Assembly (NCBI RefSeq): GCF_036038375.1
Contig: NZ_CP107935.1
Location: forward strand, 2,852,001 to 2,916,000
Source of the DNA: Streptomyces sp. NBC_00414
Lineage (GTDB): Bacteria > Actinomycetota > Actinomycetes > Streptomycetales > Streptomycetaceae
DNA length: 64,000 bases
Reading direction: 5' to 3'
The translations under genes and the position numbers were made by a program. This document shows, piece by piece, positions 43,703 through 52,605 of the stretch. How positions within the stretch are numbered: the stretch's first letter is position 1; the number at the start of each line of letters is the position of its first letter. The notes under the pieces were generated by a model. It saw nothing but the letters and a program-made list of their open reading frames with translations. It searched no databases and was not told the origin of the DNA.

Positions 43703-43768
43703 TTTACGCAGGTACGTGGTACTGCTCCTTCACGCAGGGACGGTGAGGGCTGGAGCGACGGTGAGAGA

Positions 43769-43975
43769 TCACCGGCGGGCGCGCGGGGAAGCGACCAGCC
43801 TGCTGGCGATGAACTCATCCAGCCCTGCGGCGGGGACACGGACGCGGGAGCGTTGCGTCCCGGTGCGCAGGTCGACGACGGGAAGGTCCCCGGCGGCGAT
43901 GAAGCGGTAGACGGTGCGGCGGTCGACGTCCAGGGCGGCAGCCACGGCAGGGATGGACAGCAAACGGGCAGGCAT
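43769..43975 (-). CDS. xis: Excisionase-type DNA-binding protein
   Basis: The 68-residue protein has AAGGAG 6 nt before the ATG. It is a winged-helix excisionase fold: LLSIPAVAAALDVDRRTVYR, FIAAGDLPVVDLRTGTQR, ending in a basic tail. It is directly upstream of the integrase gene on the same strand (66-nt gap), the standard xis-int order of actinomycete integrative elements. Confidence 0.85.
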   Translation of the reverse strand: MPARLLSIPAVAAALDVDRRTVYRFIAAGDLPVVDLRTGTQRSRVRVPAAGLDEFIASRLVASPRARR

Positions 43976-44439
43976 GGGCGACTCCTTGGAGACATGGAGG
44001 GGAGGAAAGAGCCGGCGATTGGATTTCGCCGGGCTGGCGGGCGGTCCAGGACGAAGGTTGACCAGCCCGGTCAGGGCAGTGGGACCACATCGCCCGGGAG
44101 ATGCGTCACGTGATGGCCGCAGTGAGGTGCGGACCGCCGAAGGTCGGGATGCGTGCGGCGGCGGGCCCGTCTCCGGATCTTGGGCCGGAGTGCGGAGCGG
44201 TTATTACTGCTCAGGTGAGTGGGCTGTGCCCGTCATGAAGGCAAAGGCTGACCCCGAAGACTCCTCTTCAATCCGTTCCAGAAGGGCACGAAAGCGCCCT
44301 TTGAAAAGCAACAAAGAATCGCCTATCGCGGGCTGCGGCAAACTGCTCGACTCCTCACACACAAGTTAGGGCCGCGTCGGCGCTCTCGGTCGTTCAATGG
44401 TCTTGAGAATCGCCGGTTTGGCCAACCGGCGATCGTCGG
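43976..44439. other. Intergenic region of the mobile element
   Basis: Holds the xis-int promoter and part of a plus-strand frame. A 44-codon frame at 44235-44369 (MKAKADPEDSSSIRSRRARK...) is possible but lacks a good ribosome site. No clear att site was recognised. Confidence 0.35.
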
Positions 44440-44721
44440 CTATATTCCCCCGCCGTCCGCCCGGTGACGCGTACCGGCATCGCCGAGGAGTGCCTGGGGA
44501 GCCACGCCGAGGGCGGCGGCGATGGCCACGAGGTCGTCGACGTCGCAACGGCGAACTCGTCTTTCCACGCGGGAGAGTTGGGTGAAGGTCAGGGGCCGGC
44601 CGAGGGCGGTGACGCGGGCGGCGAGGTAGCGCTGCGAGTAGCCGCGCGTGGTGCGCAGGCGTTCTATGGCGTGTGCGGCGGCTTGTCCGGCGGGGCCGAT
44701 TTCGAGGGGGCGTGGCGGCAT
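44440..44721 (-). CDS. Small XRE-family regulator of the mobile element
   Basis: The 93-residue protein starts MPPRPLEIGPAGQAAAHAIE. The HTH reads RTTRGYSQRYLAARVTALGR, PLTFTQLSRVERRVRR, then a short helix DVDDLVAIAAALGVAPQ. It is divergent from the replication gene (about 170 bp apart) and probably represses it, as KorSA-type or phage-type repressors do in such elements. Confidence 0.75.
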   Translation of the reverse strand: MPPRPLEIGPAGQAAAHAIERLRTTRGYSQRYLAARVTALGRPLTFTQLSRVERRVRRCDVDDLVAIAAALGVAPQALLGDAGTRHRADGGGI

Positions 44722-44892
44722 GGGTGTGTTGTAGCTTGCTTTCCCGAGCCGGGGGAAGCGGTGTGGTGTCTGCCGTGAGCGATGCACGCGATGTGCCGGT
44801 TTCCGGCACCTTTTTCCTTGACCGGCGTTTCGGGTTTATGGTTCTCCGGCCCCGCACGATTACTGCAGAGTTTGTAGGTCAACTCTGGACTT

Positions 44893-45879
44893 GTGCACGG
44901 TGGGTGTGGCTGTGTTGTCCACGCGCCCCGGCATTTCGCCGGACAACGCCCCGAATCGCGACGAAGGTGGTCGATCGACATCGCCCGTATCCGCACCATC
45001 AAGCCCGAAGCGTTCGCCTCCGAGTCGTTGGCGATGGTGTCCCTGTCCGCGGAGCGGACCTTCTTCGGGCTGCTCACGCAGGCCGATGACCGCGGTCGAT
45101 TCCGCGACCAGGCCGCGGTCATCGCCGGCCTGCTGTGGTCGCTGCGCCCGGACCACGGCCCCGTGGGCGTCGATGACGACCTCAGCCAGCTCCAGGAAGC
45201 CGGGCTGATCTGCCGCTACGAGGGCGGCGACGGCAAGCGGTACCTGCACCTCGTCACCTTCGCCCGCCACCAGAAGATCAACCGGCCCAGCGGCGTGCGC
45301 CACCCGGACTGCCCGCACCACGATCTGGGCCACCTCGGCCCTGTCCGTGAGCCCGCGCTGAGGACTCACGGAGTCCTCCCGGAGCACTCCGTGACCCCTC
45401 ACGGAACCAGGGCGATAACCCCGCCTACCGAAGAAGGGGCTGGTCAGCAGGCACTCAGTGAGTCCTCATCGCCAACTCACGGCTGGCTCACGGAGGGCTC
45501 CGTGAGCCCTCACGGTCCGGATCTAGGACCTAGGAACTTGGATCTAGGATCTTCCCCTTCGGGGGGCGCGAGCGCCCCCGCGCCTGCGAGCGCCTCGGCG
45601 AAGGACCTGATCGGCGAGTACGTCGCCGCGTGTGCCGAACGCCCGCCGGGCAGCTTCCTGGGACACCTGGGACGCGAAGTGCGCAACCTGCTGGCCGAGG
45701 GCATCAAGGCCGACCACATCCGCGCCGCACTCATCCAGCAACGGGCCAAGGGAGTGCACCCCAGCGTGCTGCCCAGCCTCGTCAACGACGTGATGAACAC
45801 ACCCACACGCAGCACCGCCCCGAGCCGGGCCTGGACCAACCCGGCCGATACCGCAGCGGCTTACGGAGGCCAGCTCTGA
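44893..45879 (+). CDS. Replication initiator-like protein (DnaD-like organisation)
   Basis: Homology begins about codon 31: IARIRTIKPEAFASESLAMV, ERTFFGLLTQADDRGRFRDQ, LHLVTFARHQKINRPSGVRH, the winged-helix N-domain of actinophage/plasmid replication proteins. A second helical domain (about 235-300) follows. The linker (about 150-230) is Pro/Ser-rich and its DNA carries repeated CTCACGGA motifs. The start is doubtful: no ATG or GTG lies next to the conserved region, although AAGGTGG precedes an ATC at 44989; the GTG at 44893 gives the longest frame. Confidence 0.65.
   Translation: MHGGCGCVVHAPRHFAGQRPESRRRWSIDIARIRTIKPEAFASESLAMVSLSAERTFFGLLTQADDRGRFRDQAAVIAGLLWSLRPDHGPVGVDDDLSQLQEAGLICRYEGGDGKRYLHLVTFARHQKINRPSGVRHPDCPHHDLGHLGPVREPALRTHGVLPEHSVTPHGTRAITPPTEEGAGQQALSESSSPTHGWLTEGSVSPHGPDLGPRNLDLGSSPSGGASAPAPASASAKDLIGEYVAACAERPPGSFLGHLGREVRNLLAEGIKADHIRAALIQQRAKGVHPSVLPSLVNDVMNTPTRSTAPSRAWTNPADTAAAYGGQL
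45344..45515. repeat. Iteron-like CTCACGGA repeats inside the replication gene
   Basis: At least eight copies of CTCACGG(A) in both orientations (45344, 45365, 45387, 45398, 45476, 45487, 45499, 45509). Inverted pairs are close together, for example CTCACGGAGGGCTCCGTGAG. They fall in the non-conserved linker of the encoded protein, the expected place for an internal origin. Confidence 0.65.
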
Positions 45880-45926
45880 ACACCACCACCGGCACCCGCA
45901 AGCGCCCACCTCAGCCCGTCGGCACC

Positions 45927-46613
45927 ATGACGGACCGCCTCGAAGCCATCCTCACCGCCCGCGGCCTCGACCCCACAGCCACAGCAGCACCACCGCCGGA
46001 GGAACCGGTCAGCGCCCTGGAACTGGCCGACAGACGCATCCCCGCCCGCTACCGCGGCGCCCGCGCCGACCACCCCCAGATCACCGCCTGGGCCACCCAG
46101 ATCGCCCGAGCAGGACGCCCAGGACCAGCCGGAGCTCCCGGTATATCCGAGGGCGGCTCCCTGCTGATCGTCGGCCCCACCGGCACGGGCAAGACCCACC
46201 AGGCATACGGCGCCATCCGCACCCTCCTGCACCGAGGCGTCCGCCTGCGCTGGGAAGCCACCACCAGCGCCGACCTCCACGCCCGCCTGCGCCCCAACTC
46301 CCGCACCGGGCACGACAGCGAACGCGAGCTGCAGACCCTGGCCCGCTGCCCGCTGCTGCTCCTGGACGACCTCGGCGCGGCCAAGACCAGCGAGTGGACC
46401 GAGGAGCTGACCTACCGGCTCATCAACCACCGCTACGAGCACCTGCTCCCCACCCTCATCACCACCAACCTCCCCACCGCCGAACTCCGCACCACCCTCG
46501 GCGACCGCGTCGCCTCCCGCCTCGCCGAAATGACCGAACGCGTCATCCTCACCGGCCCCGACCGCCGCCGCGAGGACCCCGTCTCGACCAACCGATACAC
46601 GCCATCCCTGTAG
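45927..46613 (+). CDS. DnaC/IstB-like AAA+ ATPase (helicase loader)
   Basis: The 228-residue protein has Walker A VGPTGTGKT (about 82-90), Walker B PLLLLDDLGAAK, sensor 1 LITTNLP and an Arg-finger-like SRLAEMTERV. It resembles DnaC-type helicase loaders paired with phage/plasmid replication initiators. I use ATG 45927; the frame is open to a CTG overlapping the stop of the replication gene, so a longer form is possible. Confidence 0.8.
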   Translation: MTDRLEAILTARGLDPTATAAPPPEEPVSALELADRRIPARYRGARADHPQITAWATQIARAGRPGPAGAPGISEGGSLLIVGPTGTGKTHQAYGAIRTLLHRGVRLRWEATTSADLHARLRPNSRTGHDSERELQTLARCPLLLLDDLGAAKTSEWTEELTYRLINHRYEHLLPTLITTNLPTAELRTTLGDRVASRLAEMTERVILTGPDRRREDPVSTNRYTPSL

Positions 46614-46650
46614 CGGGTCGGTCGGCGTCTGCGCACAGGCCATTCCGTCC

Positions 46651-47045
46651 GGGGACCGTCGCCATACCTCGGGACCGGTCCCCAGCAGAACGGGGACCGA
46701 CTGCCTCCAGTAGCGGGGACCGACGCCACCTCTCGGGGCACCGTCCCGACGGCGCACTTCGGGGACCGGTCCCCGATCGAAGCGGGGACCGGTCCCGGAG
46801 CCGAACACGGCACCGTACGGGGACCGGTCCCCAACGAACTAGTCGGACCCGGGGACCGGGGACCGGGACAACGAACAGGTCAACGCCTTACAAGAGCAGC
46901 CTCGGTCCCCGCAGCGCACTCGGGGACCGCCCATGCGGGGTGGCCGGGGACCGACGCCTTCGTCGCCTGCCGGGACCGATACACGCGGGGACCGACTGGT
47001 ACCACGGTCCCCTCAAACGGGGACCAACCACGGGGACCGTTCCCC
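46651..47045. repeat. Dense array of GGGGACCG / CGGTCCCC motifs
   Basis: About 18 copies of GGGGACC(G) in both orientations occur within roughly 390 bp. Several are full palindromes GGGGACCGGTCCCC (46761, 46819) or one base short of it (46783, 46672). Spacing is irregular. It lies between the DnaC-like gene and MobC, with no gene inside. Candidate origin of replication or transfer, or multi-site operator. Confidence 0.75.
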
Positions 47046-47187
47046 TGGACCGGATGAAGAATGCAGGTCTCCGCGGGCCCCGATCCGGTGCATCCCCGCG
47101 GGACCGTCCCGGCCCCGGCTGCCCTCTCTCCGGCCCCGACCGCCACAGACCACGCCGCCGCGTCAAATACGCTGCCAAGGAGCTTCC

Positions 47188-47817
47188 ATGCATCAGCGCC
47201 ATCCTCAGACGTCCACCGAGGCGCACCAGAACGTGACCTCCCCAGCCCCAAACCGCACAGCAAGTTGGGGCGGAAGCGTAGCTTCCGCCGACCCCGCCCC
47301 TGGAGGGGCGGAGGGTGACCTGCACCGGGAGGCGCAGGTCTCGGCTTCGACCGAGGGCGGATCGAAGCCGGGGCAGGAGGAGGAGCCGACCGAGCGCCGC
47401 AGTCGCCGCGAGCGCGCCGCCCATACCCGTCAGCGTCCACGTCAGCCGCGTGAGAAGAAGCGCTTGCACCAGCCCAATGCGCGCTTCAACGAGGAAGAGT
47501 TCGCCGTGATCAGGTCCGCCGCCGCCCGTTGCAACCTGTCCGTCGCCGGCTTCCTTGCTCGCTCCGCCCTCGCCGCTGCCCGTGACCTCGATCGCACCAG
47601 CGCGGAGATAGCCGACGAGCGGGAAGTAATCACCGTCCTGCTCGAGAGCCGTCGCAAGCTCGGCTGGGCCGGCAGCAACCTCAACCAGGCGGTCAAAGCC
47701 CTCAACTCCGGTGCCGAGGACACCCCACAGCTATGGACAGCCATCACCGCCGTGCGGCGCGCCGCCGACACCGTCCACGAAGCCTGCACCCGACTGATCG
47801 AACAGCGCACTTCGTGA
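47188..47817 (+). CDS. MobC-like relaxosome protein
   Basis: The 209-residue protein has AAGGAG before the ATG. The first half is disordered and charged. The C-terminal half is a ribbon-helix-helix plus helix: RFNEEEFAVIRSAAARCNLS, VAGFLARSALAAARD, GWAGSNLNQAVKALNSG. The NxxQAxxxxNxG-like block is a hallmark of MobC mobilization proteins, which bind oriT and help the relaxase. GTGA overlap with the relaxase gene. Confidence 0.8.
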   Translation: MHQRHPQTSTEAHQNVTSPAPNRTASWGGSVASADPAPGGAEGDLHREAQVSASTEGGSKPGQEEEPTERRSRRERAAHTRQRPRQPREKKRLHQPNARFNEEEFAVIRSAAARCNLSVAGFLARSALAAARDLDRTSAEIADEREVITVLLESRRKLGWAGSNLNQAVKALNSGAEDTPQLWTAITAVRRAADTVHEACTRLIEQRTS

Positions 47818-49532
47818 TTCCCCGTGTTCATGCACCTGGCTCCCGGACGATCGGCCTGCTCACCTATCTCTACGGTCCCGGCAAGCGCGAGGAGCACACC
47901 GACCCTCACCTCGTCGCCTCTTTCGACAGCATGTCCCCCGACCCGGGCCGCGACCCCAACGCCACACTCAAAGACCTGCAGACCCTCCTCGACCACCCCG
48001 TCCAGGCACTGCCCGGGCACGCCCGCCCCGCCAAGCACGTCTGGCACACCTCCGTGCGCGCGACCGCGGACGATCGGACACTCAGTGACGAGGAATGGGG
48101 AGAGATCGCCCGGCGCATCGTGGCCGCCACCGGCATCGACCCCGGCGACGGCCAACCCGGATGCCGCTGGGCCGCCGTGCGCCACGCGGATGACCACATC
48201 CACATCATCGCCACCCTGGTCTGCGAGGACGGCAGCCGACCCGACGACTACCGCTCCGGCAAACGCGCCCAGGCCGAATGCCGCCTGATCGAGAAGGAGT
48301 ACGGCCTGCACCAGGTCACGCCCGGCGACGGTACCGCCTCCCAGCGGCCCACCAGCGCCGAGCGCCACAAGGCCGAACGCCTGGGCCGAGAGCGCACCGC
48401 TCGGGAGGAACTGCGCGAGACGGTACGGCGGGCTGTGGCCGGCGCGAAGAGCGAGGAGGAGTTCTTCGACCGGCTGGCCGCCGCCGGCCTGCTCATCCGC
48501 AAGCGGGCCGCGCCCTCCGGGGATCTACTCGGCTACAAGGTAGCCCTGCCCGACGACCTCAACAGGGATGGCCATCCTGTCTTCTACCCCGGCGCACGTC
48601 TCGCGCCGGACCTGTCCCTCCCCTGCATCCGAAAGCGCTGGTCCGCCGGCGCCGTCGCCCAGGACGCTGCCGACACCGCGACCGACCCGGCCGACCGCGC
48701 GAGACCGCTCACCGCGGCTGCCGCCCGCCGACGCACCGCCTCCGCCACCTGGCAGGCGGTACTGGTCGTCGAGTACGGCGAGGACGCGGTGGTCGCCGGA
48801 CACATCGCCGCAGCCGGTGAGGTCCTCGACGCACTGGCGCAGACATCCGCCGCCCACACCCGCCACGCACTGCGCGACGCGGCTCGCGCGTTCGAGCGGG
48901 CCTCGCGTTCCCATGTCCGCGCCGAGCGCGGACACGACCGCGCCCTGCGCCAGGCCGCCCGCGACCTCGTCCACGGCGGCCCCGCCCACGGCCGCGGTGA
49001 AGACGGCGCGACGACAGCGATGGCGATCGACATGCTGTTCTTCCTCATCACCGCAGCCGGCCACTGGCACGCCAAGAAGGGCCACAACCAGCAGGCCACC
49101 GCAGCACACCGAGCCGCAGAGCACCTGCGCGCCGCCTACCAGAGCGCCGCTGCCCAACCCCTCGGCGCCCTGTACCGACACGGCCGACACCTGGGCCGCG
49201 CCCGGCTGCACCAACAGAGCACGGTGGTACACAAGGCCGTACCGGAACTGGCGGAGCGCATCCTCGCAGAGCCAGGCTGGTACGCCCTTGCCGCCACTCT
49301 CGCCGACGTCGAAGCCGCCGGCCACAACCCGGCAGCCCTCCTGATCGATGCCACGGCACGACGGGAACTCGGCACGGCGGACTCCATCAGTGACGTACTC
49401 GTATGGCGACTGCGCCGGGTCGCAGAGCTGCCCGCCAGCACAAGCGCCGTCGCCCCTGGCGTCTCCATCACACCGGCACCGGCGGCCCGGCCGGACCGAC
49501 GAACTCCTCGAAGACCGAGACGCCGACCATGA
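47814..49532 (+). CDS. Relaxase (mobilization nuclease)
   Basis: The 572-residue protein starts at a GTG overlapping the MobC stop. Motif III is present as H124-x3-H128-x-H130 in AVRHADDHIHII. The N-terminal IGLLTYLYGPGKREEHTDPH region with two Tyr supplies the probable nucleophile. The C-terminal half is helical and shows no helicase motifs. It fits the MOB family typical of small actinomycete mobilizable elements. No coupling protein or TraB-type translocase is seen, so the element is probably mobilizable rather than self-transmissible. Confidence 0.85.
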   Translation: MIPRVHAPGSRTIGLLTYLYGPGKREEHTDPHLVASFDSMSPDPGRDPNATLKDLQTLLDHPVQALPGHARPAKHVWHTSVRATADDRTLSDEEWGEIARRIVAATGIDPGDGQPGCRWAAVRHADDHIHIIATLVCEDGSRPDDYRSGKRAQAECRLIEKEYGLHQVTPGDGTASQRPTSAERHKAERLGRERTAREELRETVRRAVAGAKSEEEFFDRLAAAGLLIRKRAAPSGDLLGYKVALPDDLNRDGHPVFYPGARLAPDLSLPCIRKRWSAGAVAQDAADTATDPADRARPLTAAAARRRTASATWQAVLVVEYGEDAVVAGHIAAAGEVLDALAQTSAAHTRHALRDAARAFERASRSHVRAERGHDRALRQAARDLVHGGPAHGRGEDGATTAMAIDMLFFLITAAGHWHAKKGHNQQATAAHRAAEHLRAAYQSAAAQPLGALYRHGRHLGRARLHQQSTVVHKAVPELAERILAEPGWYALAATLADVEAAGHNPAALLIDATARRELGTADSISDVLVWRLRRVAELPASTSAVAPGVSITPAPAARPDRRTPRRPRRRP

Positions 49533-49803
49533 CCTACGCTGCCGTCTGACCAAGGCGTGTACGGCACTGCGTTGTTCGGTCTTTAGGTGCGCCCCGACCG
49601 GAATGGCTTCTCACTCTGTTACGAAGGTCGCCATCCCTTCTGGACCGAAGCCACGTCACATTGCGGGATTCACCTTCACAGTGGTGACGCGGGCTCACCT
49701 TCGGGGTGCCGGAAGTGCACGACATGCACCCCACGACCACCACCGCCAGCCTGCGTCGGACATCTGGATAGGGTCGCGGTACCCCAGCTGGAGAGGTAGC
49801 CGC

Positions 49804-50130
49804 ATGGACCACGAGATCGTGATCGCGCAGACGACCAGTGACAGCGAAGATCAGGCGAAAGCTCTCGCCCGAGGCGCGGTTGAGAGCAAGCTGGCAGCTG
49901 GCGTTCACATCGATGCACCCATCACCGCCTTTTACTGGTGGAAGGGCAAGGTCGAAGCGGCGCAGGAGTGGCGAATCTCGTACATGACGTCGGCGGACCG
50001 CCTCCCAGAGCTGGAGGCGTGGCTGCACGAGAAGCATCCATACGACGTCCCCCAGTGGGTCACGCTGCCCGTGACCGGAGGGTCGGAGGCGTACTTGTCC
50101 TGGGTGGTCGACGAGACGCACCCGCAGTAG
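49804..50130 (+). CDS. cutA: CutA1-type divalent-cation tolerance protein, copy 2
   Basis: The 108-residue protein starts MDHEIVIAQTTSDSEDQAKA with GGAGAGGTAG upstream, the same leader as copy 1 (13196). Conserved blocks AGVHIDAPITAFYWWKGKVE and HPYDVPQWVTLPVTGG are intact. It lies 270 bp after the mobile element; no other gene is seen in that gap. It may be the resident or the transferred copy. Confidence 0.85.
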   Translation: MDHEIVIAQTTSDSEDQAKALARGAVESKLAAGVHIDAPITAFYWWKGKVEAAQEWRISYMTSADRLPELEAWLHEKHPYDVPQWVTLPVTGGSEAYLSWVVDETHPQ

Positions 50131-50341
50131 GGGCGAGCACGCCACCCAGCGCCTCTCTCGGAACTGTTCAGCGGTCGCTTTCAAGCTCTTCAGTGGAATG
50201 CGCGCAATGCCCTGGGACTACCAGGCGGTGGCCGTGATCACTCGCCGAGCATCTCGTCAGCGTGACGCGAAAAGAGGAGAACTCACGCCTTCATCCCAAC
50301 TGGTCTGAGATCCTGGAGTCCGATCGAGAGGGGCCGCGGGC

Positions 50342-50875
50342 ATGGAGTGGAAGACCCACGGTGAGCGTCAGATCTACAACAACCCCTGGGTGAATCTGTG
50401 GTTGGTGGATGTCCAGCAGCCGGATGGGCGCCGTTGGGAGTACCACGTCGTTCGTCTGCGGCACCTGGCCGTGGCCGCCGTGGTCAACGATCGCCAGGAG
50501 GTCTTGATGATGTGGCGGCACCGCTTCATCACCAACTCGTGGGCCTGGGAGCTCCCCATGGGGCTGGTGGAGGAGGGTGAGGCCCCGGAGGAAGCGGCGG
50601 CTCGCGAAGTGCTGGAGGAGACCGGCTGGCGCCCTGGCCCCATCAAGCCCCTGATCTATGCCGAGCCGGCCAACGGGATCACCGACTCGCAGCATCACGT
50701 CTTCCGCGTCGACGGTGCGACCTACTCCGGACCGCCCACGGAGAAGAACGAGTCCGACCGCATCGAGTGGATCCCCCTCAGCGAGGTGCGGGGGATGATC
50801 GACCGACGCGAGGTCGTGAGCAGCGGATCTCTCGTCGGTCTGCTGTATCTGCTCATGGACGAAACGATCCGCTGA
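50342..50875 (+). CDS. NUDIX hydrolase (ADP-sugar type)
   Basis: The 177-residue protein has Nudix box GLVEEGEAPEEAAAREVLEE then TGW, fully canonical. The N-terminal strand WVNLWLVDVQQPDGRRWEYH and the late acidic loop (TEKNESDRIEWIPLSE) resemble ADP-ribose/ADP-sugar pyrophosphatases. ATG with GAGGGG upstream. Monocistronic. Confidence 0.85.
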   Translation: MEWKTHGERQIYNNPWVNLWLVDVQQPDGRRWEYHVVRLRHLAVAAVVNDRQEVLMMWRHRFITNSWAWELPMGLVEEGEAPEEAAAREVLEETGWRPGPIKPLIYAEPANGITDSQHHVFRVDGATYSGPPTEKNESDRIEWIPLSEVRGMIDRREVVSSGSLVGLLYLLMDETIR

Positions 50876-50889
50876 CGGGTGGGAGGACT

Positions 50890-51256
50890 TCCCGTAACCG
50901 GGCCTCGAAGGCAAGGGCTACGGGGTCTCGTCCGTAGGGAGCCAACTGGCCGTAGCACTCCCTCAACTGGCCCGTCACCCGCTCGGACACCACGGTCGAC
51001 GCGGACTCCAGAGCTCACCACCACGACGGACAGCACCCCGTCCCGCTGGGCTATGAGCCCGGAAGTCTCCACGTCGACCAAGGCCCAGTCGCGGGCGTAG
51101 TCGCCTGTGACGGGTAGATCGAAGGAGCGACGTGCACCCGGGGATCTCCTCGGCCGCCAGCCGCGCGGAGACCCCGGCTTCCAACAGCGCCACACCGGTC
51201 GTAAGCCCCGAGACTCCTGCGCCTACGACGGCAGTCACCACTTTATTCTCACGCAC
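50890..51256 (-). pseudogene. Fused scraps of an FAD oxidoreductase and a DEDD exonuclease
   Basis: One frame from 51256 reads MRENKVVTAVVGAGVSGLTT, GVALLEAGVSARLAAEEIPG, the FAD-binding start of D-amino-acid-oxidase-like proteins. At about 51140 another frame continues as YARDWALVDVETSGLIAQRD, the first motif of an exonuclease. Neither is complete. Two truncated genes have been joined. Confidence 0.5.
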
Positions 51257-51267
51257 CAGCTCTTTAC

Positions 51268-51504
51268 TCAGTCCCGATGCTCACCGATTGCCCCGCTGGC
51301 GATCCCGCTGACCAGCGCATGCATCGCCGACCTCAAGAACAGCAACGGCCCACGGCCGATGTTCTTGGAGTCGCGTACTGCGGCGTGTCCGCCCAGTTCC
51401 GCGACTTCCACGCAGTCGTTCGCACCCCCGCTGTACGAGCTTTTCCGCCACTGCGCTTGCGCGAGATCGACGTCGTGTGGGGCAGTCGTGCTGGGCGTGC
51501 TCAC
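51268..51504 (-). CDS. DUF397-domain protein
   Basis: The 78-residue protein starts at a GTG overlapping the XRE stop (GTGA). AQWRKSSYSGGANDCVEVAE, then AVRDSKNIGRGPLLFL and a final helix, is a standard DUF397 protein. It forms a pair with the XRE-DUF5753 gene upstream; such pairs (for example WhiJ/BldB-type modules) control development or act like toxin-antitoxin units. Confidence 0.85.
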   Translation of the reverse strand: MSTPSTTAPHDVDLAQAQWRKSSYSGGANDCVEVAELGGHAAVRDSKNIGRGPLLFLRSAMHALVSGIASGAIGEHRD

Positions 51505-52382
51505 TCTTCGAGCTCCTTGCTGATGCGTGCGATGCGGGTGCGGGTCTCCGACGGGTCGAGGGCGGTGCTCCTCAGCTGGTCGAAGATGTCCGTGTAGTTC
51601 TCCACATCCTCTGAGGACTCGAGATACACGGAGTTCTTGGGATTCTCCAGCCACACCAGGTCCGGCGTGGGGTGCGGAAAGGTCAGGATGACGAACGGGC
51701 CGTACAGCCCGGGATGCGCGCCGAGCGAGAACGGCAGGAGCTGCACGGTGACGTTCGGCCGCTCGCTTGTCTCCACCAGCTTCCGCATCTGGTCGCGCAT
51801 CACGTTAAGGGAGCCGACCGTCCTGCGCAGCACGGCTTCGTCGAGGATCGCCCAGAATCTGGCAGGGGCCTCACCGCCCACGCGGTTTTTCTGCCGCTCC
51901 ATGCGGACTCTGACCAGGGACTCGACCTGCGGCGGGGACAGGTCCTTCCTCATCTGGGAGATCACCGCACGGGCATAGCCCTCAGTCTGGAGCAGTCCCG
52001 GCACGAGCATCGGCTGGTAGCTGGCAAGGTGCGTCGTGCCGGCCTCCAGCGCGAGGTACCCGTCATAGCGGGTTGGCGTGAGTACCGTCGAGTACTTCCG
52101 CCACCAGGGCTTCTGCTGCTCCTTGTCCGCCCGTACGAGGTCGAGCACGTCGGCCCGCCGGTGCTCGTCGTCGACGCCGTACAGGTCCAGCAGGGCCCGA
52201 ACGAGGACCGGCGTCGTACCGCGTTCGCCGTTCTCGATCCGGCTCAGCGACCCCTGGTTGACCTCCAGTCGGCCGGCGACCTCGGTGAGGGTAAGCCCGG
52301 TCGCGTCACGTAGTTCCTTCAGCCGTGCCGCGAGCTGTCGCCGATACACCGACTGCGGGACCAGGCTTCTCTTCAGGGCCAT
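51501..52382 (-). CDS. XRE-DUF5753 (Scr1-type) regulator
   Basis: The 293-residue protein has an HTH at about residues 18-72 (LKELRDATGLTLTEVAGRLE, NQGSLSRIENGERG) and a DUF5753 domain with LASYQPMLVPGLLQTEGYAR, RFWAILDEAVLRR, VTVQLLPFSLGAHPGLYGPF. Normal length. Partner of the DUF397 gene, coupled by a 4-nt overlap. Confidence 0.9.
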   Translation of the reverse strand: MALKRSLVPQSVYRRQLAARLKELRDATGLTLTEVAGRLEVNQGSLSRIENGERGTTPVLVRALLDLYGVDDEHRRADVLDLVRADKEQQKPWWRKYSTVLTPTRYDGYLALEAGTTHLASYQPMLVPGLLQTEGYARAVISQMRKDLSPPQVESLVRVRMERQKNRVGGEAPARFWAILDEAVLRRTVGSLNVMRDQMRKLVETSERPNVTVQLLPFSLGAHPGLYGPFVILTFPHPTPDLVWLENPKNSVYLESSEDVENYTDIFDQLRSTALDPSETRTRIARISKELEE

Positions 52383-52605
52383 GCCGGAAGTTTCTCCGAA
52401 CCAGCAACTCCTCTACAACCCATAGGGGGCAACTTTGCAAGACATGTTGCCTAGTTGATGGTTGCGTCGGCATGCTGTCAGGAGTCACGGCGCGCGTTTC
52501 CTACGGACGTGCGCCGCAGCCGACCGACGGGCGAGCATAGCCACGACCTCGCTACCGGCCCACGCCTCCATGTCGGTCCCGCGAGCCGCACCAGGAGGGT
52601 GGGCC

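Noticed and set aside
46651..47045. Repeat array considered as CRISPR
   Set aside because: Units are only 7-14 bp, occur in both orientations and have irregular spacing; no cas gene is present.
49533..49803. Searched for an attachment-site repeat of the mobile element
   Set aside because: No direct repeat matching the integrase side (42504-42613) could be found by eye.
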